64,000 bases of DNA, from assembly GCF_000219535.2 (NCBI RefSeq), contig NZ_CP007806.1:2576501-2640500 (forward strand). The letters run 5' to 3'. This document shows, one piece after another, positions 19,494-27,881 of the stretch. Positions within the stretch are counted from its first letter, which is position 1, and each line of letters opens with the position of its first letter. The stretch comes from Brevibacillus laterosporus LMG 15441 (GTDB lineage: Bacteria; Bacillota; Bacilli; Brevibacillales; Brevibacillaceae). The translations under genes were made by a program, and so were the position numbers. Under the pieces are notes generated by a model. The model was not told the DNA's origin. It saw only the letters and a list, made by a program, of their open reading frames with translations, and ran no database searches.

Positions 19494-20813
19494 TTAAAAA
19501 AGCAGAATTCCCAAAATAGAACCAACCGCTGCGCATATTGGTTGGATTAATACGGCTGCCTTCGACCTTTTAAAGACAAAGAGATAGTAAATACCGCTGG
19601 CCATAAGCATGCTTACGGCCGCCCAAATCGAATGGACAACCACTTCGCTGCTCAGACCTGAACGAAGCACTAAAGCCGTCAATGTCAGCCCCCAGTTTTT
19701 CAAAATGTTTAAAAAAAGATAAATTAACAGATGCCTTTTCTGAGACGATTGAAAGATTTCCGTGAGACTAAAACAAATGGATTGGGCCAATAGACCGATC
19801 AGAAATGCGAAGAAAAAAACTTCACTTTGTGTTTGCTGGTACAAAAATAACCATACAAAACTCATTGTATATGTGGCGATGAATAGACCTATTTTTTTGC
19901 TGGAAAACAGCTCAGTTGAACTCTTCAAAATAATCGGCGATGACACGGAATGCAGCAGCAATACCACTAGAAAGTCTATTCCACCAATAGCCCAGCTCAC
20001 ATACGAAATGACTGATATTCCCATTAAAGCCTGTGGACACACGACCTTCGTTCTTCTGCATGCTTCAAGCAAGATAAACAGTAAGAGTGCTAGAGTGAGC
20101 GCCAACAGCAAATGGGCATTGTCCTTTACGATGAGAAACTTGAGCATCATAAAGCTCACAATTGGTACAACTAAATTATCCTTCCCGCCCCAGGAAACGG
20201 ACTCAGCTAAAGTGGCTAACAGTGACACTGTAATAGAAATCATTAAATTAGCCATTCCGTCCATCGGAAAAAACAAAAATAAGGTGATGTGAGTCGATAA
20301 AAAAGCAACTAAAAAGAAGGCAAATGACCCTTCTATGCTCTTCATACCCTCGGGAACTACGTATCTCACCTGACCGTAGCGAACGCCGACAAGAGCAGCG
20401 ATCGCATCAGCTAACGTGAGAATGATGAGAGAAATACTGTACAAAACCCGTTCTTCTTGTTCCGTAAAAAGGAGAAGAATCGCAATACTCATCACAAAGT
20501 ACATCTCACCAAATGAATAACGCGAAACATCAGATAAGATTTTTCCGGGTCCATTCTTTAGCCGAGTAACTCGGAAAAGAAATAGAACAATTGCGACAAA
20601 CCCTAAAACAACCAATACAGGCCAATCCTGACCAAAAAGCCATGGAGCAACCAATGCGAATGTACCAGAGCTCATATGAAAAAGCTTACGAACCCATTCT
20701 GGATCAGGCTGGTACCTGACCTGGTAAAAACGCAATCCTGCAATCAACAATGCTATGGCGGCAAGCAGCAGCACAATACCGAACCATGGATGTAAGGGAA
20801 TAATACCACTCAT
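19494..20813 (-). CDS. Phytol/dolichol kinase-like membrane protein with extra C-terminal membrane half
   Basis: 439 residues with about 12 hydrophobic segments. The N-terminal half (~1-225) has the CTP-dependent polyprenol kinase pattern of VTE5, SEC59 and related proteins: RKLFHMSSG near 42, TLADAIAALVGVRYG near 135, KSIEGSFAFF near 160 and WGGKDNLVVPIV near 208. Family members phosphorylate phytol, farnesol, dolichol or diacylglycerol at the membrane. The second half (~226-439) is membrane-embedded and I cannot assign it. Some organisms pair VTE5 with VTE6/DUF92, which makes the diphosphate, but the match is not convincing by eye. Beside HMG-CoA reductase and a UbiA-like protein, an isoprenol kinase supplying or salvaging a prenyl phosphate is the natural reading. 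It overlaps the upstream gene by 4 bp (ATGA). Confidence 0.82.
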   Translation of the reverse strand: MSGIIPLHPWFGIVLLLAAIALLIAGLRFYQVRYQPDPEWVRKLFHMSSGTFALVAPWLFGQDWPVLVVLGFVAIVLFLFRVTRLKNGPGKILSDVSRYSFGEMYFVMSIAILLLFTEQEERVLYSISLIILTLADAIAALVGVRYGQVRYVVPEGMKSIEGSFAFFLVAFLSTHITLFLFFPMDGMANLMISITVSLLATLAESVSWGGKDNLVVPIVSFMMLKFLIVKDNAHLLLALTLALLLFILLEACRRTKVVCPQALMGISVISYVSWAIGGIDFLVVLLLHSVSSPIILKSSTELFSSKKIGLFIATYTMSFVWLFLYQQTQSEVFFFAFLIGLLAQSICFSLTEIFQSSQKRHLLIYLFLNILKNWGLTLTALVLRSGLSSEVVVHSIWAAVSMLMASGIYYLFVFKRSKAAVLIQPICAAVGSILGILLF

Positions 20814-21952
20814 ATGATTTCCTCCAGTACAAACGCACTGTAAAAGAAAGCCTTATCCTGCTTAAAAAGTTCCTGACTCAAGCTGGTGAGTGGACGAAGT
20901 GACTCCTCCATGCTCACAGGGCGACTTCGGGGAACCAGCATATTCCAGTAAGCCAATCGTCCTTTTTTCCTCCCCGCTTGTACCAAAACCTTCAGTAAAT
21001 TTTCATATTGGTCTTCGGACATATATTCAAAAATGTCACTCAGATTGTACTTATCAAATGCGTTTTGGCCCACATGCTGTAAATACTCTTCAACTGATAA
21101 GCAATGCCATTCAATTCGATGCAGGTTGTTTCGTATAGCATCAAAATTTTCAGGTCTTAATGCATACGGTAATGCATGACTATGTCGTCCTTGTAAAATC
21201 CACTGGAGATAAGGATTTTGCATAGGATCAAGCTCAGTTAGGGCATATTGGGCTCTTTGTAAAATCCTTGCTGCCACACTGCCCTCTACATAGCGGAAAA
21301 AACGGGTATCACGCCCCAGCCTTCCCATGACAAATCGGGAAAAAAAGAACTGGAACATCAATCTCCAGCGTAACGTATTCCACTCTTTTTGATAAAATGT
21401 GCGGCGATCCTTTGGCGTGCGGTTCTGAAGAAGCTTTTCCACGCGAGAGCGAGAATGGACAAGAGGTAAGATTGAATCGCGAAACATTGAAAAATACTGC
21501 TCAAATTTCCCAATGCTTCCAATCCCAGATTCTATAGCGGTTGATTGAGAATCCCAATAGTTTTTTACTAGCGGTGTGAGCTGCTTGCGACATTTTTGGT
21601 ATAGTTCATTTCGCCGATTACTTGGGATCGAGCCCATAAGTTCTAACAGTTCAGTATGTGTCAGAGCAGAATAGGCTGCCACGCGTAATTCCAAGCAGGC
21701 AAGCTGTGCATGGCTCAAATCTAGTGCAACAACACGCTCTGGCGACTTGCTTAGCATCGCTAGTGCATTGTCACCAGAAGAGGCGATAGCTAAACAGTTA
21801 TCTCCAGGCTGAATATCTAGTGCCTCTAGGAGGATGTCAGCATCCTCCCAGCACTGGGCATAACGGATTAAGGAAAAGTCAACTTCGCTAGCTAGCTTGG
21901 GGCGCGCATCTATCGTTACTTTCTGGGCGAGATTTCCAATATTACTAGGCAC
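20810..21952 (-). CDS. BtaA/DUF3419-like SAM-dependent 3-amino-3-carboxypropyl transferase
   Basis: About 380 residues. It matches the BtaA/DUF3419 family: RYAQCWEDADILLEAL near 30, the SAM-binding IASSGDNALAML near 57 followed by VVALDLSHAQLACLELRVAA, and near the C-terminus YNLSDIFEYMSEDQYENLL. BtaA moves the 3-amino-3-carboxypropyl group of S-adenosylmethionine to the hydroxyl of diacylglycerol, the first step to betaine lipids. The second enzyme, the N-methyltransferase BtaB, is not present, so the product here would keep a free homoserine-type amine unless modified otherwise. The GTG at 21952 is chosen because GGAGGAGGG lies 8 bases upstream; it overlaps the end of the PEP-synthase-like gene by 8 bp. 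A longer ATG frame (22012) lacks that support. The acceptor lipid is unknown and may be isoprenoid. Confidence 0.87.
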   Translation of the reverse strand: MPSNIGNLAQKVTIDARPKLASEVDFSLIRYAQCWEDADILLEALDIQPGDNCLAIASSGDNALAMLSKSPERVVALDLSHAQLACLELRVAAYSALTHTELLELMGSIPSNRRNELYQKCRKQLTPLVKNYWDSQSTAIESGIGSIGKFEQYFSMFRDSILPLVHSRSRVEKLLQNRTPKDRRTFYQKEWNTLRWRLMFQFFFSRFVMGRLGRDTRFFRYVEGSVAARILQRAQYALTELDPMQNPYLQWILQGRHSHALPYALRPENFDAIRNNLHRIEWHCLSVEEYLQHVGQNAFDKYNLSDIFEYMSEDQYENLLKVLVQAGRKKGRLAYWNMLVPRSRPVSMEESLRPLTSLSQELFKQDKAFFYSAFVLEEII

Positions 21953-24623
21953 TGATCGATCCCTCCTCCGGGGTGATCTTACGAATGACCCCTGTACTAC
22001 CGTCAAATTCAACCCAATCTCCTGTTTTCAACCATCGAGTCAAACCAGTTACAGAAACGATTCCTGGAATACCAATCTCACGACAAACAATAGATACATG
22101 AGACAGCAGACTTCCTCGTTCGACCAACAATCCGGCTGCTGAGGAGAAAAGTACGATCCAGCCTGGATCAGTCCGCTCAGCTACAAGGATTTCTCCTGGA
22201 AGCAACGTCACATCACGGGGATCCGTAACCACACGAACCGGACCACGTACGACACCCGTCGCACAACCGATTCCTTTCATCACATCCCCTGTCAGTGGTT
22301 CTTTAGGGCTTTTCGCTTTAAACGTATTACCTTTATAAATGACGCCATACGTTTCAAAGCGATCCTCAGGCACATCCATTTCATGATATTTTTCAAATTC
22401 AGCTTTTCGCAATGCTACTAGTCCCTTTAGGTTGCTGCATGTTGCAGTTCCGTCTGCCATACCAAGCAATTCTCCCACTTCCAAATAGAATACATCGCGG
22501 GGATCGTCAAGCAGATCGAGTGCATAAAAGCGACGCCCCATTTCAAGAAAGATGGAACGGCAACGACCAAAGACTCGTGTTCGTTCGAATCGTAGGTTTT
22601 CCCGATCACGAACACGCAATCGCGCATTTTTAAGTACCCAGCGAAAAAGGACTCGACGAAACAGATTGAAGCCGATAGATTGAAATGCTTGCTCCTCTGC
22701 CATGCGTCTTATTTCTTCCTCGCTTGGTCCCATCTCAGTTGGGGCGGGACGGGATGCAAGATGGCCAATAGAGCGCAACAACGGAAGCGGGTTGTCAAAC
22801 AGATTAACGCTCTCTAGCTTGAGTTCATCCAAACAACGATCTCCGAATTTGTCCAAATAAGCCTCGTACTCTTCTTTAAATGCAGGGAATCGATCCATTT
22901 CCTTCATGATTTCTGCTAGAGTGCCATTGCAGAGGATGTCGATGAAGGTGGCATCTTGGTTCGTTAGCTTCATCAGCTTTTTCATACGCATTGCTGGTTC
23001 TGCACTGATAATGCCACCTTCTGCTGCGAGCAGTGAATTCTGTAGGGTAGAATCTTCATCATTGCACCATTTAGTCGTCAGCTTTCGCAATAAACCGTAG
23101 TAGATCATAGCTCCAAAATCATTAATCAATGGGGCATCCCAACGAGTTAGAAGCTGACCTTGTAGCTTCAGATAGTAGTTGGCTAGCTCGACTGTACTGT
23201 ATTGTTGCAGGTCTGGGCGTGTAATACCAAGCGCATTGTTTAAGCGTTGGTAAAAAACGTCGATCGTCTTTGGCAAACGTCTGAAATTGCCAATCAATTT
23301 AACAATTGTTTTACCAAGACGCATTGCATCCTTGAGTTTGTCTTGCATGCTCACCTGCTGTTGAACATTATCCGTCAGTTGCTGGGGAAGTGCTTCCTTA
23401 ACCCCCATCATCTGTTCCATAAAACCTCGATTCATTTGATAACCAGGAAGCAGTGCCAGACAACGATACCAGTTCAGCAGGTTGTAATACACTCGTCCAT
23501 TGACAAGGCCAATCATGCAACGGAACACGGAATCCCGATTAACAATCTCCTCAGCGGAAACCCCCATTATTCGGCAGAACGACTTGTATACCTCAGCATA
23601 AGCGTGACGGGCAAATGAAAATGTCAGGGGGGTTGTGATACCGCCATAGCTTTCTGAAATATTGCTGTTATCCCATAGATTAAACTCATCATCAGGGTCA
23701 ATCATCTCCGCTAAGTTGGTGATTGGACGTGATTGCAAGAGATAGAGCTTTCCATCCTGAATGGCCCACTCAATATCCTGGGGTCGTCCGAAATGGCGTT
23801 CGCAACGGCGGGCTAGCTCTGCAACTGATCGCACTAGTTCATCTGTAAGGGCTGGCTGATTTGCCTTCTCAACCGCTACCTCTTCACTCTCCACGCCCTC
23901 ATCGCTTTCCATTGAGAAACGATGCGCAATCAGCTTTGTCGCTATTTCACGCTCCACAATCTCCCCATTACGATTCACTTTATACGTGTCTGCATCGCAT
24001 TCTCCTGATACTAGCGCTGTTCCAAGCCCGTACAAGGCCCCCACGATGGCAATTTTTCTTTGTCCCGTCAAGGAATCTGCACTGAATGCTACCCCGGCTG
24101 TTTCTGAGTCAACCATTCGTTGGATAAGAACTGCGGGTGGCTGGGGCAGCAAGCTAAGCCCCTTTTCTTTTCGATAGGTCAAGATTCGTTGACTAAAGCC
24201 AGATCGCCAGACCTGAAGCACCTTAGCTGGCACATCCTCTGGTTTGACAAACAAGTAGCTTTCTAGCTGTCCAGCAAAGGAGTGTTCAGCCCCATCCTCA
24301 TCTAATGCAGAGGAACGGACAGCCACCAATTCATTATTTGCGCAAAGTATCTCAACTTCTTTTTTTAACATCGCCTCCACATTCGGTTCTAAAGTAATGT
24401 GCCTTAAAACCCGGGTGACTGCCTCTTCTGATTGAAGAACCGCTCCCTTTAACTCCTCCATAAGACTTTTTGGAACACTTTCCATAAAAGCCTCTGGTGT
24501 AAGAACAAACCACTCGGGAATCACCATACCTGCCTGTCCCAGCAAAGCGAGGGCACGAGCTTTACCGCCCATCTTTTGCAGCTCATTCTCCTCTGCACGG
24601 TTCATTTGTAAAATATACGTCAT
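21945..24623 (-). CDS. PEP-synthase/rifampicin-phosphotransferase-like enzyme
   Basis: 892 residues, three-part layout of the PEP synthase/PPDK/RPH family. The N-terminal ATP-grasp domain (~1-320) has GGKARALALL, AVRSSALDEDGAEHSFAGQ, IQRMV and DIEWAIQDGKLYLLQSRPIT. A long helical central region (~330-780) is followed by the swivelling phosphohistidine domain at the C-terminus (LLVERGSLLSHVSIVCRE, His ~842). The size and the absence of a PEP/pyruvate-binding TIM barrel fit rifampicin phosphotransferase, which uses ATP to phosphorylate a hydroxyl of the antibiotic. In this operon it probably phosphorylates, or couples phosphate to, a lipid or isoprenoid alcohol; antibiotic inactivation is the alternative. 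AAAGGAGG lies 9 bases upstream of the ATG. Confidence 0.88.
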   Translation of the reverse strand: MTYILQMNRAEENELQKMGGKARALALLGQAGMVIPEWFVLTPEAFMESVPKSLMEELKGAVLQSEEAVTRVLRHITLEPNVEAMLKKEVEILCANNELVAVRSSALDEDGAEHSFAGQLESYLFVKPEDVPAKVLQVWRSGFSQRILTYRKEKGLSLLPQPPAVLIQRMVDSETAGVAFSADSLTGQRKIAIVGALYGLGTALVSGECDADTYKVNRNGEIVEREIATKLIAHRFSMESDEGVESEEVAVEKANQPALTDELVRSVAELARRCERHFGRPQDIEWAIQDGKLYLLQSRPITNLAEMIDPDDEFNLWDNSNISESYGGITTPLTFSFARHAYAEVYKSFCRIMGVSAEEIVNRDSVFRCMIGLVNGRVYYNLLNWYRCLALLPGYQMNRGFMEQMMGVKEALPQQLTDNVQQQVSMQDKLKDAMRLGKTIVKLIGNFRRLPKTIDVFYQRLNNALGITRPDLQQYSTVELANYYLKLQGQLLTRWDAPLINDFGAMIYYGLLRKLTTKWCNDEDSTLQNSLLAAEGGIISAEPAMRMKKLMKLTNQDATFIDILCNGTLAEIMKEMDRFPAFKEEYEAYLDKFGDRCLDELKLESVNLFDNPLPLLRSIGHLASRPAPTEMGPSEEEIRRMAEEQAFQSIGFNLFRRVLFRWVLKNARLRVRDRENLRFERTRVFGRCRSIFLEMGRRFYALDLLDDPRDVFYLEVGELLGMADGTATCSNLKGLVALRKAEFEKYHEMDVPEDRFETYGVIYKGNTFKAKSPKEPLTGDVMKGIGCATGVVRGPVRVVTDPRDVTLLPGEILVAERTDPGWIVLFSSAAGLLVERGSLLSHVSIVCREIGIPGIVSVTGLTRWLKTGDWVEFDGSTGVIRKITPEEGSISA

Positions 24624-24644
24624 GTGCTATAACCTCCTTTTCAC

Positions 24645-25571
24645 CTAAAATAAAAGTGGAACAAGTCCCAGGCTAAGATACAGCAAAATAATGAGTAGAC
24701 CCGAAACTTTTTCTATAGCCTGTGCTACTTTCGTTGTCATAGATTTAAGAAACGTCACTGCCATCCAAACTGCGATCAGCACATTTAATCCAGCACACCA
24801 CATCACGATTTGGCCAGCGCCCACTTGTACGGAAGCCATCCAAACCACGAAAGATGTCAAAAACACAACGGCCACCCATATCCAGGTTGCCCTTTTGTAG
24901 CCCCACAAAAAGCTGTAGGTCTCGACACCATATTCCTCATCCTCGGGGATTCGAATCTTGCGCCCGATCTCCAGAATGATTCCGTTTCCGTAGCTGGCTA
25001 GTAAAAGCCAAGGAAGCCCAGAAGGAATTGTATCTGAAGCTGTCACCCAGTCGCATGCCACGATATACATCACAATCATCGGCATCATTACCATATGGGA
25101 CAGCAGGTAAATAATTGGGTGAGCTTTTAACCATTCCTTGACAAAAAATTCCTTACTCATTAAAGCTAGATAGCCCCATGCAAGCACTAACCAAAAAATA
25201 AGCTTTGGAGACAACCAATATGCCATACCAAGTTGAAGAAGTCCTATGAAAACACCAAGCACTCCGAGATGCTTCAGGGTTACAACCCCACGCGGAACAG
25301 CCCGATACGAACGAAATCGGGAGTCTTCCTCAAAGTCCTTAAATTCATCAGCAATGCGCAACAGCAAAAAGAACAAAAAAGTCGACAAGAAACCAATTAC
25401 AAGCGACTGGAAACTGGGTGAAGACCCGTTTCTCAGAATAGAAGAGTAAAGCATCGTAGATATACTGAATACAGCGACCACGATTCCATTTTGAACAACG
25501 GGAAATCTCTCCCGCTGATAAATCCACCAACGTCTCGACCAAGAAAGCTGTTGATAGCTCACATTAGACAT
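24645..25571 (-). CDS. UbiA-superfamily prenyltransferase-like membrane protein
   Basis: 308 residues, about 8-9 hydrophobic helices. The first Asp-rich motif is RIADEFKDFEED (~72-83) in place of the usual NDxxDxxxD. The second is altered: EIGRKIRIPEDEEYG (~200-215). UbiA enzymes bind a prenyl diphosphate through Mg2+ held by these acidic motifs and transfer it to an aromatic or other acceptor, or in some cases cyclise it. The ATG overlaps the HMG-CoA reductase stop by 8 bp. No aromatic-acid pathway is encoded nearby, so the acceptor may be non-aromatic. The superfamily is clear; activity and substrate are not. Confidence 0.87.
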   Translation of the reverse strand: MSNVSYQQLSWSRRWWIYQRERFPVVQNGIVVAVFSISTMLYSSILRNGSSPSFQSLVIGFLSTFLFFLLLRIADEFKDFEEDSRFRSYRAVPRGVVTLKHLGVLGVFIGLLQLGMAYWLSPKLIFWLVLAWGYLALMSKEFFVKEWLKAHPIIYLLSHMVMMPMIVMYIVACDWVTASDTIPSGLPWLLLASYGNGIILEIGRKIRIPEDEEYGVETYSFLWGYKRATWIWVAVVFLTSFVVWMASVQVGAGQIVMWCAGLNVLIAVWMAVTFLKSMTTKVAQAIEKVSGLLIILLYLSLGLVPLLF

Positions 25572-26862
25572 ATTGCTTCACCATCCCTTGAGCTGTTCCA
25601 TCTGTGCCACGAGAAAGCTTATGATGGGCTCTAGTAAAATCATCAGCGGCCAATGCCGCAATGATCGACAGTTCCCCGGCTAAAACTAGACCGGCACATA
25701 CCTCCGCAAGCGCGTGTACATGTCCAGCACCTGAAAGTCCCATAATTTCAAGGCATGCCTTTTGACTCGGCAACCCTGTACCTCCGCCCACCGTACCCAC
25801 AATAACATTCGGTAACGTTATCGATGCATACAGGTCCCCATTTTCTGTTAGTTCGAATCGTGTAACGCCAACGGACGATTCAGATACACAAGCAACGTCT
25901 TGTCCTGTTGCTAGATACAAGGCAGCCAAACCATTAGCTACGTGACCTTGGGAACCAATCATACCTTGCAGAACTCCACCTACAAATGCCATTCTCCAGT
26001 ACTTTTCCATATTTTCAGGAGTAGTGTGGAAGCGTTGGCGAACCAATTTTGCAGGTAATACCACTTCAGCACAAACCTTTTTCCCTCTCACGGTCATGAA
26101 AGATTTTGCAGAAGCTTTCTTGTCTCCCGAAAAGTTCGCTTCAACAAAGCTATTCTTGAACGGAACTGGTGAATGCTGTCGAATATAGTTGCAGATTTCT
26201 TGTGTTGCGATCGTTACCATGTTTTGTCCAGATGCGTCTCCAGTTGAAAACTCGAAAATAAGATACACGTAGTTACCCTCGATCATATGATCCATTCTAA
26301 TAAGCTGCCCAAAGTTTGTTGTACTCTGGGCAACCTCGCGGAAGGTATCAAATTCAAAAACCGCCCAGTTAGCAAATCGACTCGCCTCTACTACGCTCTC
26401 AAAGATAAAGCCAGGGGTCCTCCCAATCGCTTCTTTCAAAATCACTGTTCTGCATCCACCTGCTTGGCTAATGACCTGCGCACCACGACTATAAGAAGCT
26501 ACGAGAGCAGCCTCGGTAGTAGCTAAAGGAATATAGTAATCACCTTGGGCATAAAGACCATTGATCCGTAAAGGACCAGCCAAGCCTACCGGGATACTGA
26601 CAGTGCCAATCAGATTCTCAATGTTTTTTTGATACAACTCAAGTTGGTCTACGGTTTGATTGCCTAGTAATTGTTCCTTGGCCTCAGGTCGAACCGACAG
26701 TAATTCCCATCTAGACTCGATAGCTTTGGACGAAACTCTTGCTCCCCCGGGTACACGTTTTGGAAGGGGGCTATCGTTGGTAGCAAAATGCTCCTGATAT
26801 AGATTGTCATCAACACTACGCAGCATGTGATTATCTACTTTTTTACTAGTTGAACATTTCAT
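25564..26862 (-). CDS. Class I HMG-CoA reductase, first gene of the operon
   Basis: 432 residues. It makes mevalonate from HMG-CoA with two NADPH. Family signatures: ENLIGTVSIPVGLAGP (~82-97), TTEAALVASYSRG (Glu117), STGDASGQNM (~206), GDKKASAKS (Lys248), GQDVA (Asp322), GTVGGGTGLP (~356) and the C-terminal His413 in AHHKLSRG. These supply the catalytic Glu, Lys, Asp and His set. The DKK and GQD arrangement is class I-like. The ATG at 26862 has AAAGGAG 8 bases upstream; the frame extends 54 codons further but without support. No other mevalonate-pathway gene is in the window, so mevalonate either feeds a pathway encoded elsewhere or is itself a building block. This gene heads the eight-gene operon. 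Confidence 0.95.
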   Translation of the reverse strand: MKCSTSKKVDNHMLRSVDDNLYQEHFATNDSPLPKRVPGGARVSSKAIESRWELLSVRPEAKEQLLGNQTVDQLELYQKNIENLIGTVSIPVGLAGPLRINGLYAQGDYYIPLATTEAALVASYSRGAQVISQAGGCRTVILKEAIGRTPGFIFESVVEASRFANWAVFEFDTFREVAQSTTNFGQLIRMDHMIEGNYVYLIFEFSTGDASGQNMVTIATQEICNYIRQHSPVPFKNSFVEANFSGDKKASAKSFMTVRGKKVCAEVVLPAKLVRQRFHTTPENMEKYWRMAFVGGVLQGMIGSQGHVANGLAALYLATGQDVACVSESSVGVTRFELTENGDLYASITLPNVIVGTVGGGTGLPSQKACLEIMGLSGAGHVHALAEVCAGLVLAGELSIIAALAADDFTRAHHKLSRGTDGTAQGMVKQYV

Positions 26863-27783
26863 TGTTTTATCTCCTTTGCAATATGGTACTGGTATAGTTC
26901 TAGAATCATTTAAATGAGCCTCTCCCAAGCTTTTTTGCGAATGGAGAGCCTCTGGATGAAAGAGCTGCATAAAATTTTCAATATTAGCAAAATTCCTGTC
27001 ATAAGAAACCAGTACCAAGCACAATTTATACTACTATCCAAATGAATAGCCTTGCTTTTTGTCTATCTTTGCCTATCAGATTCAATATGATTGTTTCTCT
27101 TGTTCAAAAAACTGGTGTTTTACGCTACATTTTTCTTATCCTAAGTGGGTTGTATGGGATTAGTTCGCTCCTTAAAAACCCAATTAAGAAATTTCTATTA
27201 ATTCAAGCGACAACGATACAATTTTATAAACCTAGTAAGCAAATCTGACTCACAAAAAACGGACCGCTGAATCTGCTAGAAATGAGTGAATTACGCAATA
27301 ACAAAAATCATTTTCCACACAAAAATGAGTTATTACAAAAAATTAAACAATGCGAAACTGCTAGAAAAGCTATTATTCCTCCTCTCTTTAGGGAATCTAT
27401 TCTGAACACTTAAAATTACCCTTGCTGAATACTAGCACAATATGTCAAAAAATACAACTTTTTGTAATTCCCACTTCCTGAACATAGTAAGCCCACATTC
27501 TTATTCACAAGACATGCAATCCTAACCTTTTTCTTAGAACAAGATAAGCTCACAGCAATATATTGATACTGGGATTCTTTGCTTGTTTCTGGAAAAACGT
27601 TACACCTTAAATGTAAATCAAGTTTCTTTTTACATAATATATATTTTTTTACAATTTATTGACATTTAGTAACATTCTTTTTCACTTTTTTCACTTTCAA
27701 ATGTAATTCGACTACAAGTAACAAGCAACAGTGCTTTCCCTGCCTATCTAAGAACAGGAAGAAAGAACTGATTTGTACAAAAA
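26863..27783. other. Long AT-rich region upstream of the HMG-CoA reductase operon
   Basis: About 920 bp without a convincing gene; the frame at 27042-27248 has no ribosome site or recognisable product. Structures seen: a palindrome TCATTTAAATGA at 26906-26917; TGGTACTGGT at 26884-26893 with its exact reverse complement at 27008-27017; and TTTTTGTAATT-like elements near 27332-27344 and 27459-27470. The operon promoter must lie here but I cannot place it with confidence. Confidence 0.5.
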
Positions 27784-27811
27784 ACAGGTTATCTTTTACT
27801 CGATAACCTGT
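27784..27811 (-). terminator. Terminator of the FecCD permease pair
   Basis: ACAGGTTATC (27784-27793) pairs perfectly with GATAACCTGT (27802-27811) across an 8-base loop. A TTTTTT run follows on the minus strand. Confidence 0.9.
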
Positions 27812-27881
27812 CAGCTTGAAGAGTCTCCTATTTGGAGCCTCGTATACGTCTTTTAAAATGTATTATTGGTGGAAAACCTGT

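Noticed and set aside
26863-27024. Upstream extension of HMG-CoA reductase by 54 residues
   Set aside because: AAAGGAG sits just before the internal ATG at 26862, and the extension has no reductase features.
27042-27248. Plus-strand frame upstream of the HMG-CoA reductase operon
   Set aside because: No ribosome binding site, no recognisable family, AT-rich low-complexity codons; more likely chance.
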